From Flavobacteriales bacterium (GTDB lineage Bacteria; Bacteroidota; Bacteroidia; Flavobacteriales; TMED113): a stretch of DNA of 26,800 nt. The translations under genes and the position numbers were made by a program. The first letter of the stretch is position 1. Each line of letters begins with the position of its first letter. The stretch covers positions 1 through 26,800 of the forward strand of contig NZUB01000038.1 in NCBI GenBank assembly GCA_002696965.1, read 5' to 3'. Shown here piece by piece: positions 1 through 7,646 of this stretch. A model generated the notes under the pieces. That model was not told where the DNA came from, ran no database searches, and saw only the letters and a program-made list of their open reading frames with translations.

Positions 1-711
1 CAAATCATCCTCCATTAAATATGTAAGAGCTATTGTCTCATTTTTAAAAAAATGTAAATTATTCAAACAAATTTTCAATAATTCAAAGCGTGATTTATTT
101 TGAGAATCAAAAAGTTTTCTATGGATGCCTGCGTGGTCAATACCATACTCCATTAATTTTGATACTTTTAAATGTGTTTCAGCTGTAACATTTGGATATC
201 TTAAAGAACCACTATCTGTAATAATACCCGTATAAAGAGATATTGCTATATTTTTATTAAAAGGAGATTCAATACCTAATAAAAAATCATATACTAATTC
301 CGCCGTAGAACAAATAGATGAATTAGACAGCATTTGATCACAAAACAAATCTGGCTCTTCGTGATGATCTATCATGATTTTATAAGCAGAACTTTTAGCT
401 AATACATCTGACATATTATATGTACGGTATAGTTTATTAAAATCAAGAAAAAAGATTAAATCTGTTTTTTTAATTATTAAATCTGCATTATTGGTATTGT
501 TTTCATAAATAATCACCTGATCATTTAACGGTAACCACTTTAAATTATGAGGATATTCATTGGGAACGATTACATGAACATTATGCTCGTCTTTCAAAGC
601 ATTAAATAGTGCCAAAGCAGACCCCAAAGCATCACCATCAGGTGTTTTATGCGTTGTAATAACTATATTATTTTTCTTTGAAAGAATTTTTTTAACTATA
701 TCGTAATCCAT
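1..711 (-). CDS. nrnA: DHH-family bifunctional oligoribonuclease/pAp phosphatase, C-terminus outside window
   Basis: This is the N-terminal 237 codons of an NrnA-like phosphoesterase; the reading frame is open to base 1 and the C-terminal DHHA1 part lies outside. NrnA-type enzymes degrade very short RNA oligonucleotides and dephosphorylate 3'-phosphoadenosine 5'-phosphate in the cytoplasm. Visible metal-binding motifs are THKTPDGDALGS (residues 20-31) and the signature DHH in MIDHHEEP near residue 115, followed by TGIITDSGSLRYPN, which carries another metal-binding Asp. The family is usually 320-340 aa, so about 70% is present. The gene is divergent from ndk, a neighbour pair common in flavobacteria. 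An exact TATTTTTG -7 element lies at 726-733 on this strand, giving a leader of only about ten bases before the ATG at 711. Family assignment is firm; the split between nanoRNase and pAp activity is known from relatives only. Confidence 0.93.
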   Translation of the reverse strand, partial: MDYDIVKKILSKKNNIVITTHKTPDGDALGSALALFNALKDEHNVHVIVPNEYPHNLKWLPLNDQVIIYENNTNNADLIIKKTDLIFFLDFNKLYRTYNMSDVLAKSSAYKIMIDHHEEPDLFCDQMLSNSSICSTAELVYDFLLGIESPFNKNIAISLYTGIITDSGSLRYPNVTAETHLKVSKLMEYGIDHAGIHRKLFDSQNKSRFELLKICLNNLHFFKNETIALTYLMEDDL

Positions 712-725
712 AATATATATTGAAA

Positions 726-733
726 CAAAAATA
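726..733 (-). promoter_or_regulatory. -7 promoter element for nrnA
   Basis: On the minus strand the bases read TATTTTTG, an exact match to the Bacteroidota -7 consensus TAnnTTTG. It ends 14 bases before the nrnA ATG, so the transcript would start about 8-11 bases upstream of the start codon. No clear TTG is seen at the -33 distance, so the call rests on the -7 match and position. Confidence 0.45.
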
Positions 734-748
734 ATATAAATTATCTTA

Positions 749-779
749 TTGATATATCATATTTTTTTAATTAAATTCA
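749..779 (+). promoter_or_regulatory. possible ndk promoter
   Basis: A TTG at 749-751 is followed after 20 bases by TAAATTCA at 772-779, a partial match (6 of 8) to TAnnTTTG. The spacing suits Bacteroidota promoters and would give a leader of about 10 bases. The match is weak in such AT-rich DNA. Confidence 0.25.
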
Positions 780-794
780 AGCAAAAAATAAATA

Positions 795-1214
795 ATGAAA
801 AATACACGAACTTTTACAATGATTAAGCCAGATGCAGTTCTAAACAACTATACCGGACCAATAATTGAACATATAGAAAAGGCTGGCTTTAAAATTATTG
901 CGATGAAACTTAAAAATCTATCAATAGAGCAAGCAAAGCAGTTTTATAAAATTCATGAAGAAAAACCCTTTTTTAATGATTTAATTCAATATATTACATC
1001 AGGTCCAATAATTGCTGCCATATTGGAAAAAGATAATGCCGTAGAAGACTTCAGAACACTAATTGGAAGCACTAACCCTGCAGAAGCAGATGAAGGAACT
1101 ATTAGAAGATTATATGCCAAATCAATTGATGCAAATGCAATTCATGGGTCTGACAGCAATGAAAACGCAGAAATAGAATCTAATTTTCATTTTTCTCAAG
1201 AAGAAATTATTTAA
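795..1214 (+). CDS. ndk: nucleoside diphosphate kinase
   Basis: Cytoplasmic enzyme that moves the gamma-phosphate of ATP onto nucleoside diphosphates through a phosphohistidine. The 139-aa length is normal for the family. The N-terminal TFTMIKPDAV strand, the NPAEADEGTIRRLYA segment (residues 94-108) and the active-site motif NAIHGSDS (residues 114-121, phosphohistidine H117) are all present and intact. The ATG at 795 places the conserved TxxMIKPDA at residues 6-14, as expected. Its 3' end overlaps the convergent DUF721 gene by 8 bases, so no room is left for a terminator between them. Confidence 0.97.
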   Translation: MKNTRTFTMIKPDAVLNNYTGPIIEHIEKAGFKIIAMKLKNLSIEQAKQFYKIHEEKPFFNDLIQYITSGPIIAAILEKDNAVEDFRTLIGSTNPAEADEGTIRRLYAKSIDANAIHGSDSNENAEIESNFHFSQEEII

Positions 1215-1509
1215 TAACTATATCTAATACACTAGTATTAAATTTTTTAATTCTTTCTAAAATTAATGTTTTTTGTACTGACAGGTCTGATTTAACATAT
1301 GGATTCTTGATAAGGACATACAGTATATTACTCTCAATGTATACTTTTCTTGTTTCAGCTAAAATATGCTTACCCATAACACGTTGCCACAATTGAGTGG
1401 GTGTTAACGATTTTAAATCAACACCTCTTTTTTGATTTAAAAAATCTAAAATTAATTGATTAATTTTTTTAGTTTTTGCATTCCTCATAGAAGGTACCAT
1501 TTTTATCAA
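1207..1509 (-). CDS. DUF721 (DciA-like) protein
   Basis: Small basic protein of 100 aa from the outermost start. The pattern LTPTQLWQRVMGKHILAET, then a hydrophobic strand (SNILYVLIKNPYVKSDL) and a conserved helix ending in IVIK, is that of DUF721, the family that includes DciA, a loader or operator of the replicative helicase DnaB. Met8 (start at 1488) fits the usual flavobacterial N-terminus better, so a 93-aa product is quite possible. The gene overlaps the end of recF by 41 bases from the first start or 20 from Met8, so it is translated as part of a recF operon. The recF link supports a replication or repair role, but DciA function is inferred from the family. Confidence 0.85.
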   Translation of the reverse strand: MIKMVPSMRNAKTKKINQLILDFLNQKRGVDLKSLTPTQLWQRVMGKHILAETRKVYIESNILYVLIKNPYVKSDLSVQKTLILERIKKFNTSVLDIVIK

Positions 1510-2581
1510 AGATAAAATACTTAGACTGTATATTTACTTTATTTAATATTTTATCAATTCTTTCCTTACTTGTGTCAGTAATAAATATTTGACCAAATTC
1601 CTTTTCATTCAAAATTCGAATAATTTGCTCTACCCTATCATGATCTAATTTGTCAAAAATATCATCTAATAAAAGAATAGGCTTCATTTTTAAAAGATCT
1701 TTTAAAATCTCAAAATATGCAAACTTAAGTGCTATTAGAAAAGTTTTCTGCTGACCTTGAGAGCCTGATTTTCTTAAACTATGTTTATTAATACTAAAAA
1801 TAAAATCATCTCTGTGGATTCCATTTGTTGTATATGTTAAAATCTGATCTTTTTTTCGACTATTCTGTAATAATTGTAAAAAATCAGCCTCATATAGCTG
1901 AGATTGATACCTTATGTCCACAAATTCGCTTTGATTAGATATAATATTATAGTATTTCTGAACTATCTCAATGATATTTTGAATACACTCAGTTCTTTTA
2001 AGATATATTTTGTCTCCATATTCACATAAACTATTATCATATACAGATAACAACTCACGAGAATCTTTAATTGAGGAGTATTTTTTTAATAATATATTTC
2101 TCTGCTGTAATACTTTGTTATAAAGAATTAAGTCATTCATGTAATTTCTATCTAATTGAGATAGAAATTTATCAAAAAAACGTCTACGCTCATCGCTTCC
2201 CCCTAAAATGACACTACTATCCATAGGCGTAATAATTACTAATGGTATCTTACCTATGTGATTAGATAATTTATTATATTTTTTATTATTTAATTGGACT
2301 TTTTTTTGCTTATTCTGTAAAGACGATGATACAACACATTTATTGTTATTATCATCAGTATAATCGCCTTGAATCATAAAAAAACTCTCACCATATCTTA
2401 TATTATTAAGTTCCACGTTACTATAATAGCTCTTACAAAACGACAAATAATATATAGCATCAAGTAAGTTAGTTTTACCAACCCCATTTTTTCCTAAAAA
2501 ACAATTAATATCATCAGAAAAATTAACCTTTAAATGTTCATGATTCTTATAGTTAATTAATGATATGAGATTTAAAATCAT
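1469..2581 (-). CDS. recF: DNA replication and repair protein RecF
   Basis: SMC-like ABC ATPase that binds at gaps in DNA and helps RecR/RecO load RecA. The 370-aa length is typical. The Walker A motif GKNGVGKT lies at residues 30-37, the ABC signature SGSQGQQK about residue 273, and Walker B (ILLLDDIFDKLD) about residue 303-314, followed by the conserved FITDT segment. The N-terminus LNLISLINYKNHEHLKVNF is the standard RecF opening. The gene heads a leftward pair with DUF721 and is divergent from a TPR gene 57 bases away. Nothing appears missing or broken. Confidence 0.96.
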   Translation of the reverse strand: MILNLISLINYKNHEHLKVNFSDDINCFLGKNGVGKTNLLDAIYYLSFCKSYYSNVELNNIRYGESFFMIQGDYTDDNNNKCVVSSSLQNKQKKVQLNNKKYNKLSNHIGKIPLVIITPMDSSVILGGSDERRRFFDKFLSQLDRNYMNDLILYNKVLQQRNILLKKYSSIKDSRELLSVYDNSLCEYGDKIYLKRTECIQNIIEIVQKYYNIISNQSEFVDIRYQSQLYEADFLQLLQNSRKKDQILTYTTNGIHRDDFIFSINKHSLRKSGSQGQQKTFLIALKFAYFEILKDLLKMKPILLLDDIFDKLDHDRVEQIIRILNEKEFGQIFITDTSKERIDKILNKVNIQSKYFIFDKNGTFYEECKN

Positions 2582-2638
2582 ATTTATATATAAATAATAT
2601 TATAAAATAACTTAATTTTACGGCAAAATAAATTTTTT

Positions 2639-3310
2639 ATGAAAAAAAAGAGTACTACTGATAAACAATTTGCTAATATTGAAGAAGGTTTAAGTAAAAC
2701 TGAACAATTTATAGAAGATAATCGAAATCTATTAATGTCTATTATTGGTGCAATAATAATAGTCTTCCTATTTATTTACGGGTATAAAAATTTTTATAAA
2801 AAACCGCTCAATAAAAAAGCTCAAAATCAATTATTCATTGGAGAACAATATTTTGAAAAAGGTGATTTTCAAATTGCATTAAATGGCACTGAAAACTATA
2901 TTGGTTTTATTAATATCACTGAAAAATACTCAAACACGCAATCTGGAAATTTAGCAAAATACTATGCTGGAATATCATATTTAAGATTAGGAGAATTTGA
3001 AAAATCGATTCAAATGCTAGAAAAATATAATTCTGAAGATAAATTACTTTTATCAATCGCAAAAGCAGCAATTGGAGATGCATTTGTTGAAATAGATCAA
3101 CCTAAAGAAGCAATCGAATACTATAAGAAAGCAATTCGGACCTCTAGTAATAATTTAACCACTCCTATATTTCTGATGAAATGTGCAAATATATATGAGT
3201 CCGAAAAAAAATTCAAAGAAGCAAAATCTTGTTACCTGGAGATTCAATCAGATTATCCAGAGTCATCACAAGCAAAAAATATTGAAAAATACATCAATAA
3301 GTTAAAATAA
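2639..3310 (+). CDS. membrane-anchored TPR protein
   Basis: A 223-aa protein with a short charged cytoplasmic N-terminus, one transmembrane segment at about residues 33-49 (LMSIIGAIIIVFLFIYGY) and a periplasmic part with tetratricopeptide-like helices. Clear TPR-type pairs are GEQYFEKGDFQIALNGTENY, YYAGISYLRLGEFEKSIQML, and GDAFVEIDQPKEAIEYYKKAI, followed by CANIYESEKKFKEAKSCYLEI. This resembles the YfgM/TPR_21 type of inner-membrane protein that works with the Sec translocon or periplasmic chaperones. It lies between recF and ribH, an order commonly seen in flavobacteria, and ends 5 bases before ribH, so the two are probably cotranscribed. The exact function is not known to me. Confidence 0.85.
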   Translation: MKKKSTTDKQFANIEEGLSKTEQFIEDNRNLLMSIIGAIIIVFLFIYGYKNFYKKPLNKKAQNQLFIGEQYFEKGDFQIALNGTENYIGFINITEKYSNTQSGNLAKYYAGISYLRLGEFEKSIQMLEKYNSEDKLLLSIAKAAIGDAFVEIDQPKEAIEYYKKAIRTSSNNLTTPIFLMKCANIYESEKKFKEAKSCYLEIQSDYPESSQAKNIEKYINKLK

Positions 3311-3315
3311 TTAAT

Positions 3316-3792
3316 GTGAATAATAAAGACCATATAGATTATCATTTGAATGATAAAACTGGTGTTGATAAAAACATTGGAATTGTAAAAGCATTATGGA
3401 ATAACCACATTACAACAAAACTATATTCTTCATGCCATAAAACATTAATAAAGTATGGTGTAAATACGCAAAATATTTACACACTTGAAGTACCAGGTAG
3501 TTTTGAGTTAATTTACGGAGGGAAACAAATAATGAAAAACACAAAACTTGACGCCGTAATATTAATTGGAAGTATTATCAAAGGAGAAACACCTCATTTT
3601 GATTTTATTTCTCAAGCAATTGCCAATGGTGTAAAGGATTTAAATATTATGTTTGATATACCATTTATTTTTTGTGTTTCCACAGATCTTAACCAACAAC
3701 AAGCACTTGAAAGAGCTGGCGGGACAATAGGAAACAAGGGTGAAGATGCGGCTAACACAGCTTTACATTTAGTTAAAAATACTATAAATTAA
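3316..3792 (+). CDS. ribH: 6,7-dimethyl-8-ribityllumazine synthase
   Basis: Catalyses the penultimate step of riboflavin synthesis, joining 5-amino-6-ribitylaminouracil and dihydroxybutanone phosphate. The 158-aa length fits. Visible family features are the ring-stacking aromatic W28, the VPGSFELIYG substrate loop (residues 59-68), the GSIIKGETPHFDFIS segment with catalytic H94, and the NKGEDAANTAL phosphate-binding end. The start is GTG at 3316. The ATG one base pair register earlier (3314) is followed at once by TGA, so it cannot encode the protein, and the GTG start places the conserved regions as in relatives. Other rib genes are not in this window. The 3' end overlaps HMG-CoA lyase by 11 bases. 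Confidence 0.96.
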   Translation: MNNKDHIDYHLNDKTGVDKNIGIVKALWNNHITTKLYSSCHKTLIKYGVNTQNIYTLEVPGSFELIYGGKQIMKNTKLDAVILIGSIIKGETPHFDFISQAIANGVKDLNIMFDIPFIFCVSTDLNQQQALERAGGTIGNKGEDAANTALHLVKNTIN

Positions 3793-4642
3793 ATATTTTT
3801 TTAGAAAAATTATAAGCATTTTCAAATGCTAAAATATCAAGACTATGGGTGATATTTCTTTCAGCAATAAAATTTAATATCTTCTCTGTACTTAAATTAC
3901 CAATTAACTTACTCTTTGTAAAAGGACAACCACCATAACCTCCAATCGAAACATCAAACCTTTGACAACCTACATTCCATGCTGAATTAATTTTTGCACT
4001 TGCACTATCTGGATGAGTATGTAAATGCAAACCTATATCTAAATTATTAAAACTACTATACACTTCAGAGTACACATCTGCAATTAATTTATCAGAAGCT
4101 TTACCATTAGTGTCTGCTAGTGAAATCATCTTTATACCCTTTTGATGAATCTTATGAACATATTCTAATAATAAATTAACACTCCAATCTTCATTATATG
4201 GATTACCAAAAGCCATAGAAAAATATATTAATAAAATTTTATTTTTTTGCAAGCATATATCAAGTATGTCATCTATAATTGACAATGAGGATTTAATATC
4301 AGAATTAGAATTATTTTTTTGAAAAAAATCTGATATAGAAAGTGGATAACCTAAAATTTTTATCTGTTCAAAAGATGATGCATCTAAAGCCCCCCTTTTA
4401 TTCAAAACAATTGCTAATAATGAAGTTTTATCTCTAATTTTTAAATCATTAATAACCTTATCAGTATCCATCATTTGTGGTACAGCCTTAGGCGACACAA
4501 AACTACCAAAATCTATAATATCAAATCCTACTTTTATTAGTGAATTAATATAATTCACTTTATCTTGAGTCGGGATAAATGTTGTAATTCCCTGCATTGC
4601 ATCTCTTGGGCATTCTACTATTTGAATTTTTTTATTTACCAT
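3782..4642 (-). CDS. mvaB: hydroxymethylglutaryl-CoA lyase family protein
   Basis: DRE-TIM metallolyase of 286 aa that cleaves HMG-CoA to acetyl-CoA and acetoacetate in leucine or isovalerate breakdown. The strand-1 motif VECPRDAMQG (residues 9-18, with Arg13 and metal ligand Asp14), the barrel motifs FSMAFGNPYNEDW and SLADTNGKAS, the metal ligands in LHLHTHPD, and the active-site cysteine loop GGYGGCPF are all present. The final LSTEKIL segment matches HMG-CoA lyases rather than isopropylmalate synthases. Its start overlaps the end of the OmpA-like gene by 11 bases, making it the last gene of a queE-ompA-mvaB operon with no evident functional theme. The related DRE-TIM lyases with other substrates cannot be ruled out. 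Confidence 0.9.
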   Translation of the reverse strand: MVNKKIQIVECPRDAMQGITTFIPTQDKVNYINSLIKVGFDIIDFGSFVSPKAVPQMMDTDKVINDLKIRDKTSLLAIVLNKRGALDASSFEQIKILGYPLSISDFFQKNNSNSDIKSSLSIIDDILDICLQKNKILLIYFSMAFGNPYNEDWSVNLLLEYVHKIHQKGIKMISLADTNGKASDKLIADVYSEVYSSFNNLDIGLHLHTHPDSASAKINSAWNVGCQRFDVSIGGYGGCPFTKSKLIGNLSTEKILNFIAERNITHSLDILAFENAYNFSKKIFNL

Positions 4643-6503
4643 TTGCCCCTATAATTTTTACCTCAGTTCTTCTATTCATTAATCTAGCGTACTCAGAATC
4701 ATCATTATTCACTGGTTTATCAAAGCCATATCCTTTATAAGTCATCTGACTTGAAGGAACACCATAATTCAATAACGCGTTATACACTGACTTGGCTCTT
4801 TGATCAGATAATTGATAATTATATTGTTTAGACCCAATATTATCAGTATGCCCACCTATTTCTATTATCAATGATGAATTTAAAATTAAATAATCTGCAA
4901 ACTTTTTAATTTCTATTAAAGAATTTTCAGCTAAAGAATAATCATCAAAATTATAATAAATATTATTTAAATTAATTGTATTACCCAAATTTAACCTATT
5001 AAGTACTATCGTTAATGATTTTAATGTTTCATCTTTTTGAAGTTCATAATTAGAAGAAAAATAATCATGATACTCCGAAAGTACTGTGATTGAAAATTTT
5101 GAATCTGGTGATATAGAAAATGAAAATTGACCAAGATTATCTGATTTACACTGATATTCCCAGTCATTCTTTAAACCAATAATAGAAATATCACAACTAA
5201 CACCTTTTCTATTAATTGAATCTAAAATTACACCATTAACTACAGCTACAGGATGTGATTGGTTTTTTTTAGGAAGATTAAATTCATAAATATCTAAGTT
5301 TCCGTTCGCATTGGAATTAAAATATGCTTTTTCCCCATCTGGAGACACAATAAGACCAGACTCGTCATAATGGGTATTAATAGGAAAACCTAAATTAACA
5401 ATACTATCAAATTCAAATTGCTCATTAATTTTAGCAGTATATAAATCAAAACCTCCAAAACCGGGGTGTCCTTTAGATGAAAAATAAAATGTTTGATTAT
5501 CATAGTGTAAAAAAGGGGTATATTCATCTCCTGGTGAGTTTATTGTTGGTCCCAAATTAACAGGGTCAGACCAAATATTATTTATTTTTCTTGACACCCA
5601 TATATCTGCACCACCATACCCCCCATATCTATTACTAGAGAAAAACAATAAATTACCATCAGCAGATATAGATGGCTGAGACTCCCAATATTTTGTGTTT
5701 ATTAAAGATCCCATATTAATAGAGTTAGACCACTTTGTTTCATTAAGCAATGTCGAAAAATATATGTCACACCCACCATAACTATCAGGCCTGTTACAAG
5801 AAGCATAAAAAAGATCTTTACCATCCAAACTAACAGACAGTGAGCCTTCTCGATAGTCACTATTTATATTAGCACCAAGTTTTATCGGATTAGACCATCT
5901 ATCATCGATATTTCTGGATAAATAAAAATCTTCATCCTGTAATTCACTATCTAAATCTCTATATGTATAAATCAATACATTTGAATTTATAGGCATGGAG
6001 GGAAAGTAGTCATCATAATTAGAATTAATATCTAAATAAATAGGAGAAAAATACACAGAGTCTTTTAAAGAACTAATAGCAAAAGTATTTTTCGCAACTA
6101 ATGCTTTTATCTCAGAATAATCATCAAGGTTAATATTAAAATTAGCATTTGATACCACCTCTTCAAAAACATGATAATCACCCTTTTGATATGCAAGTTT
6201 TAAAAAATTAAAAATAGAAAAAGGTGATGTGTTAACAAGTTTATTATTTTTATAAGCCTTTAAATATAAAACATATGCATTATCATAGTCTTTTATAGAG
6301 TGATAATATATATCTGCAATAGAATTAACAAAAATTGGATTATTACACATTGATTGAAGCTTAACTAATAAATTATCAGCCTTTTCTGTATCACCAACTA
6401 ATACATACTTATCAATTTTTTTAAGTTGTTTATTAGCTTTCTTGCATCTATCTTGAGCATAAATATTAATAGAAAAAAAAAACAATAGTAAAAAAAATCT
6501 CAT
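4632..6503 (-). CDS. PorE-like OmpA family protein (TPR, PD40 propeller, CRD, OmpA)
   Basis: A 623-aa exported protein. In order: signal peptide (residues 1-16, ending IYAQ); TPR-like helices (about 20-120); PD40/WD40-like beta-propeller repeats (about 160-410) with the recurrent GG-D-I/L-Y/W motif, as in SYGGCDIYFS, GYGGADIWVS and GFGGFDLYTA; a carboxypeptidase-regulatory-like beta sandwich (about 420-500); and a C-terminal OmpA domain (about 515-620). The OmpA peptidoglycan-binding residues D554 and R569 (in GHTDNIGS and SDQRAKSV) are intact, with the usual 15-residue spacing. This four-part order is that of PorE, which tethers the type IX secretion complex to peptidoglycan in Porphyromonas. 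T9SS cargo elsewhere in the window fits this, but Bacteroidota carry several paralogs of this design, so PorE identity is inference. The gene overlaps queE by 4 bases. Confidence 0.88.
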   Translation of the reverse strand: MRFFLLLFFFSINIYAQDRCKKANKQLKKIDKYVLVGDTEKADNLLVKLQSMCNNPIFVNSIADIYYHSIKDYDNAYVLYLKAYKNNKLVNTSPFSIFNFLKLAYQKGDYHVFEEVVSNANFNINLDDYSEIKALVAKNTFAISSLKDSVYFSPIYLDINSNYDDYFPSMPINSNVLIYTYRDLDSELQDEDFYLSRNIDDRWSNPIKLGANINSDYREGSLSVSLDGKDLFYASCNRPDSYGGCDIYFSTLLNETKWSNSINMGSLINTKYWESQPSISADGNLLFFSSNRYGGYGGADIWVSRKINNIWSDPVNLGPTINSPGDEYTPFLHYDNQTFYFSSKGHPGFGGFDLYTAKINEQFEFDSIVNLGFPINTHYDESGLIVSPDGEKAYFNSNANGNLDIYEFNLPKKNQSHPVAVVNGVILDSINRKGVSCDISIIGLKNDWEYQCKSDNLGQFSFSISPDSKFSITVLSEYHDYFSSNYELQKDETLKSLTIVLNRLNLGNTINLNNIYYNFDDYSLAENSLIEIKKFADYLILNSSLIIEIGGHTDNIGSKQYNYQLSDQRAKSVYNALLNYGVPSSQMTYKGYGFDKPVNNDDSEYARLMNRRTEVKIIGANGK

Positions 6504-7093
6504 TGTATATTTAGATATTTATGCATTTGTAATGAAAGTTTCCACCTAGGATTAGAAGCAATAAAATCAATAATTTCTGACTTCATAATATCTAGCTTAC
6601 TCCATTCAGGTTGAATATATAACAAACAAGAACTGGAAACTTTTTTTTCTTGATCTAAAGCCCATATGAAATCATGATTATTATATATAATAATTTTAAG
6701 TTCCGATGCAATAGCATAAATGTCATTTAAAGGTGGCTTTATTTTTTTTGGAGACAAAGTAACCCAATCCCAATTTGCACTTAAAGGATAAGCACCTGAA
6801 GTTTCTAAATGAACCTGATAACCAGCACTAGAAATCTGATGAACTACTTGACTTAAATCATGCATTAAAGGCTCGCCGCCAGTAAATATGACAATATTGG
6901 AATTGCTTTTACTCAATTGATCTAACAGATCATCAGCTGTTGTATTAATACCAGCATCTAAATCCCATGATTTTGGCTCATCACACCAATGACAACCTAT
7001 ATCACAACCCTGAGTTCTAATAAAAAAAGCTGACTGACCAGCATACCAACCCTCACCTTGTATGGACAAAAATGTTTCTTTTATCGGAATCAT
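6500..7093 (-). CDS. queE: 7-carboxy-7-deazaguanine synthase
   Basis: Radical SAM enzyme that contracts the ring of 6-carboxy-tetrahydropterin to 7-carboxy-7-deazaguanine in queuosine synthesis. The 197-aa length matches. The N-terminus IKETFLSIQGEGWYAGQSAFFIR is characteristic, and the cluster-binding cysteines C30, C34 and C37 (CDIGCHWC) follow directly. The GGEPLMH SAM-binding motif, the HLETSGAYP strand, and the C-terminal SLQMHKYLNI segment also match QueE. The last bases overlap the start of the PorE-like gene (ATGA type), so this is the first gene of a three-gene operon. The other queuosine genes are not in the window. Confidence 0.95.
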   Translation of the reverse strand: MIPIKETFLSIQGEGWYAGQSAFFIRTQGCDIGCHWCDEPKSWDLDAGINTTADDLLDQLSKSNSNIVIFTGGEPLMHDLSQVVHQISSAGYQVHLETSGAYPLSANWDWVTLSPKKIKPPLNDIYAIASELKIIIYNNHDFIWALDQEKKVSSSCLLYIQPEWSKLDIMKSEIIDFIASNPRWKLSLQMHKYLNIQ

Positions 7094-7142
7094 ATGGTAA
7101 TAAAATAATCATTAAAAATAAATAAAATGTAAATTAGTAATA

Positions 7143-7646
7143 ATGAAAAATAAAAAAATAATCATAAGTGGACCACCTGGTAGTGGAAAAACATCTATTA
7201 TTAATAAATTAAAAAATTTAGGATACCTTTGTTTTTCTGAAGTAACACCACCAAAATTAGATTTAAGTAAATCAAAAAATAAATTAAAAATAAGTGAATA
7301 TCTTTTTGAACAAAGAATTCACCAGTATTATAGCAATAACATAAAATTATCATTCTATGATAGAAGTATAATAGATGTAGTGGCATATATGAATTACTGG
7401 AAAATGGAATATCCTAATAAATGGGACAAACAAATAAACGATTTACAGTATTCAAAAAAAGTTTTTTATACACCTAGCTGGAAAAGTATATATATACAAT
7501 CCGAAGTTAGACAAGAAACATTTAGCGAAGCTACCAAAATAGATATCTTTTTAAGACAAGCATATCATAGTTTTAATTATGAAATTATTGAATTACCAAA
7601 AAAAAATATAGACCATAGAGTTAATTTTATTATAAACAGCCTATGA
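7143..7646 (+). CDS. AAA_28 family P-loop NTPase
   Basis: Small cytoplasmic P-loop protein of 167 aa. Walker A GPPGSGKTS is at residues 10-18; the next recognisable features are YDRSIIDVVAYMNYW (residues 76-90), which resembles the acid motif and lid of small kinases, and EVRQETFSEATKIDIFLRQAY near residue 120-140, a pattern seen in AAA_28 proteins. This family is annotated as predicted ATPase and is related in fold to nucleotide and cofactor kinases; its substrate is unknown to me. The stop overlaps the fmt start by 4 bases (ATGA), so translation is probably coupled. A role beside formyl-methionyl tRNA synthesis is not evident. Confidence 0.85.
   Translation: MKNKKIIISGPPGSGKTSIINKLKNLGYLCFSEVTPPKLDLSKSKNKLKISEYLFEQRIHQYYSNNIKLSFYDRSIIDVVAYMNYWKMEYPNKWDKQINDLQYSKKVFYTPSWKSIYIQSEVRQETFSEATKIDIFLRQAYHSFNYEIIELPKKNIDHRVNFIINSL

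Noticed and set aside
7201..7386. Antisense ORF opposite the AAA_28 gene (similar cases at 7729-8157, 9275-9535, 18153-18368, 18786-18977, 18987-19280)
   Set aside because: They lie wholly or mostly within well-supported genes on the other strand, and the products look like no family. They are typical chance frames of AT-rich DNA.
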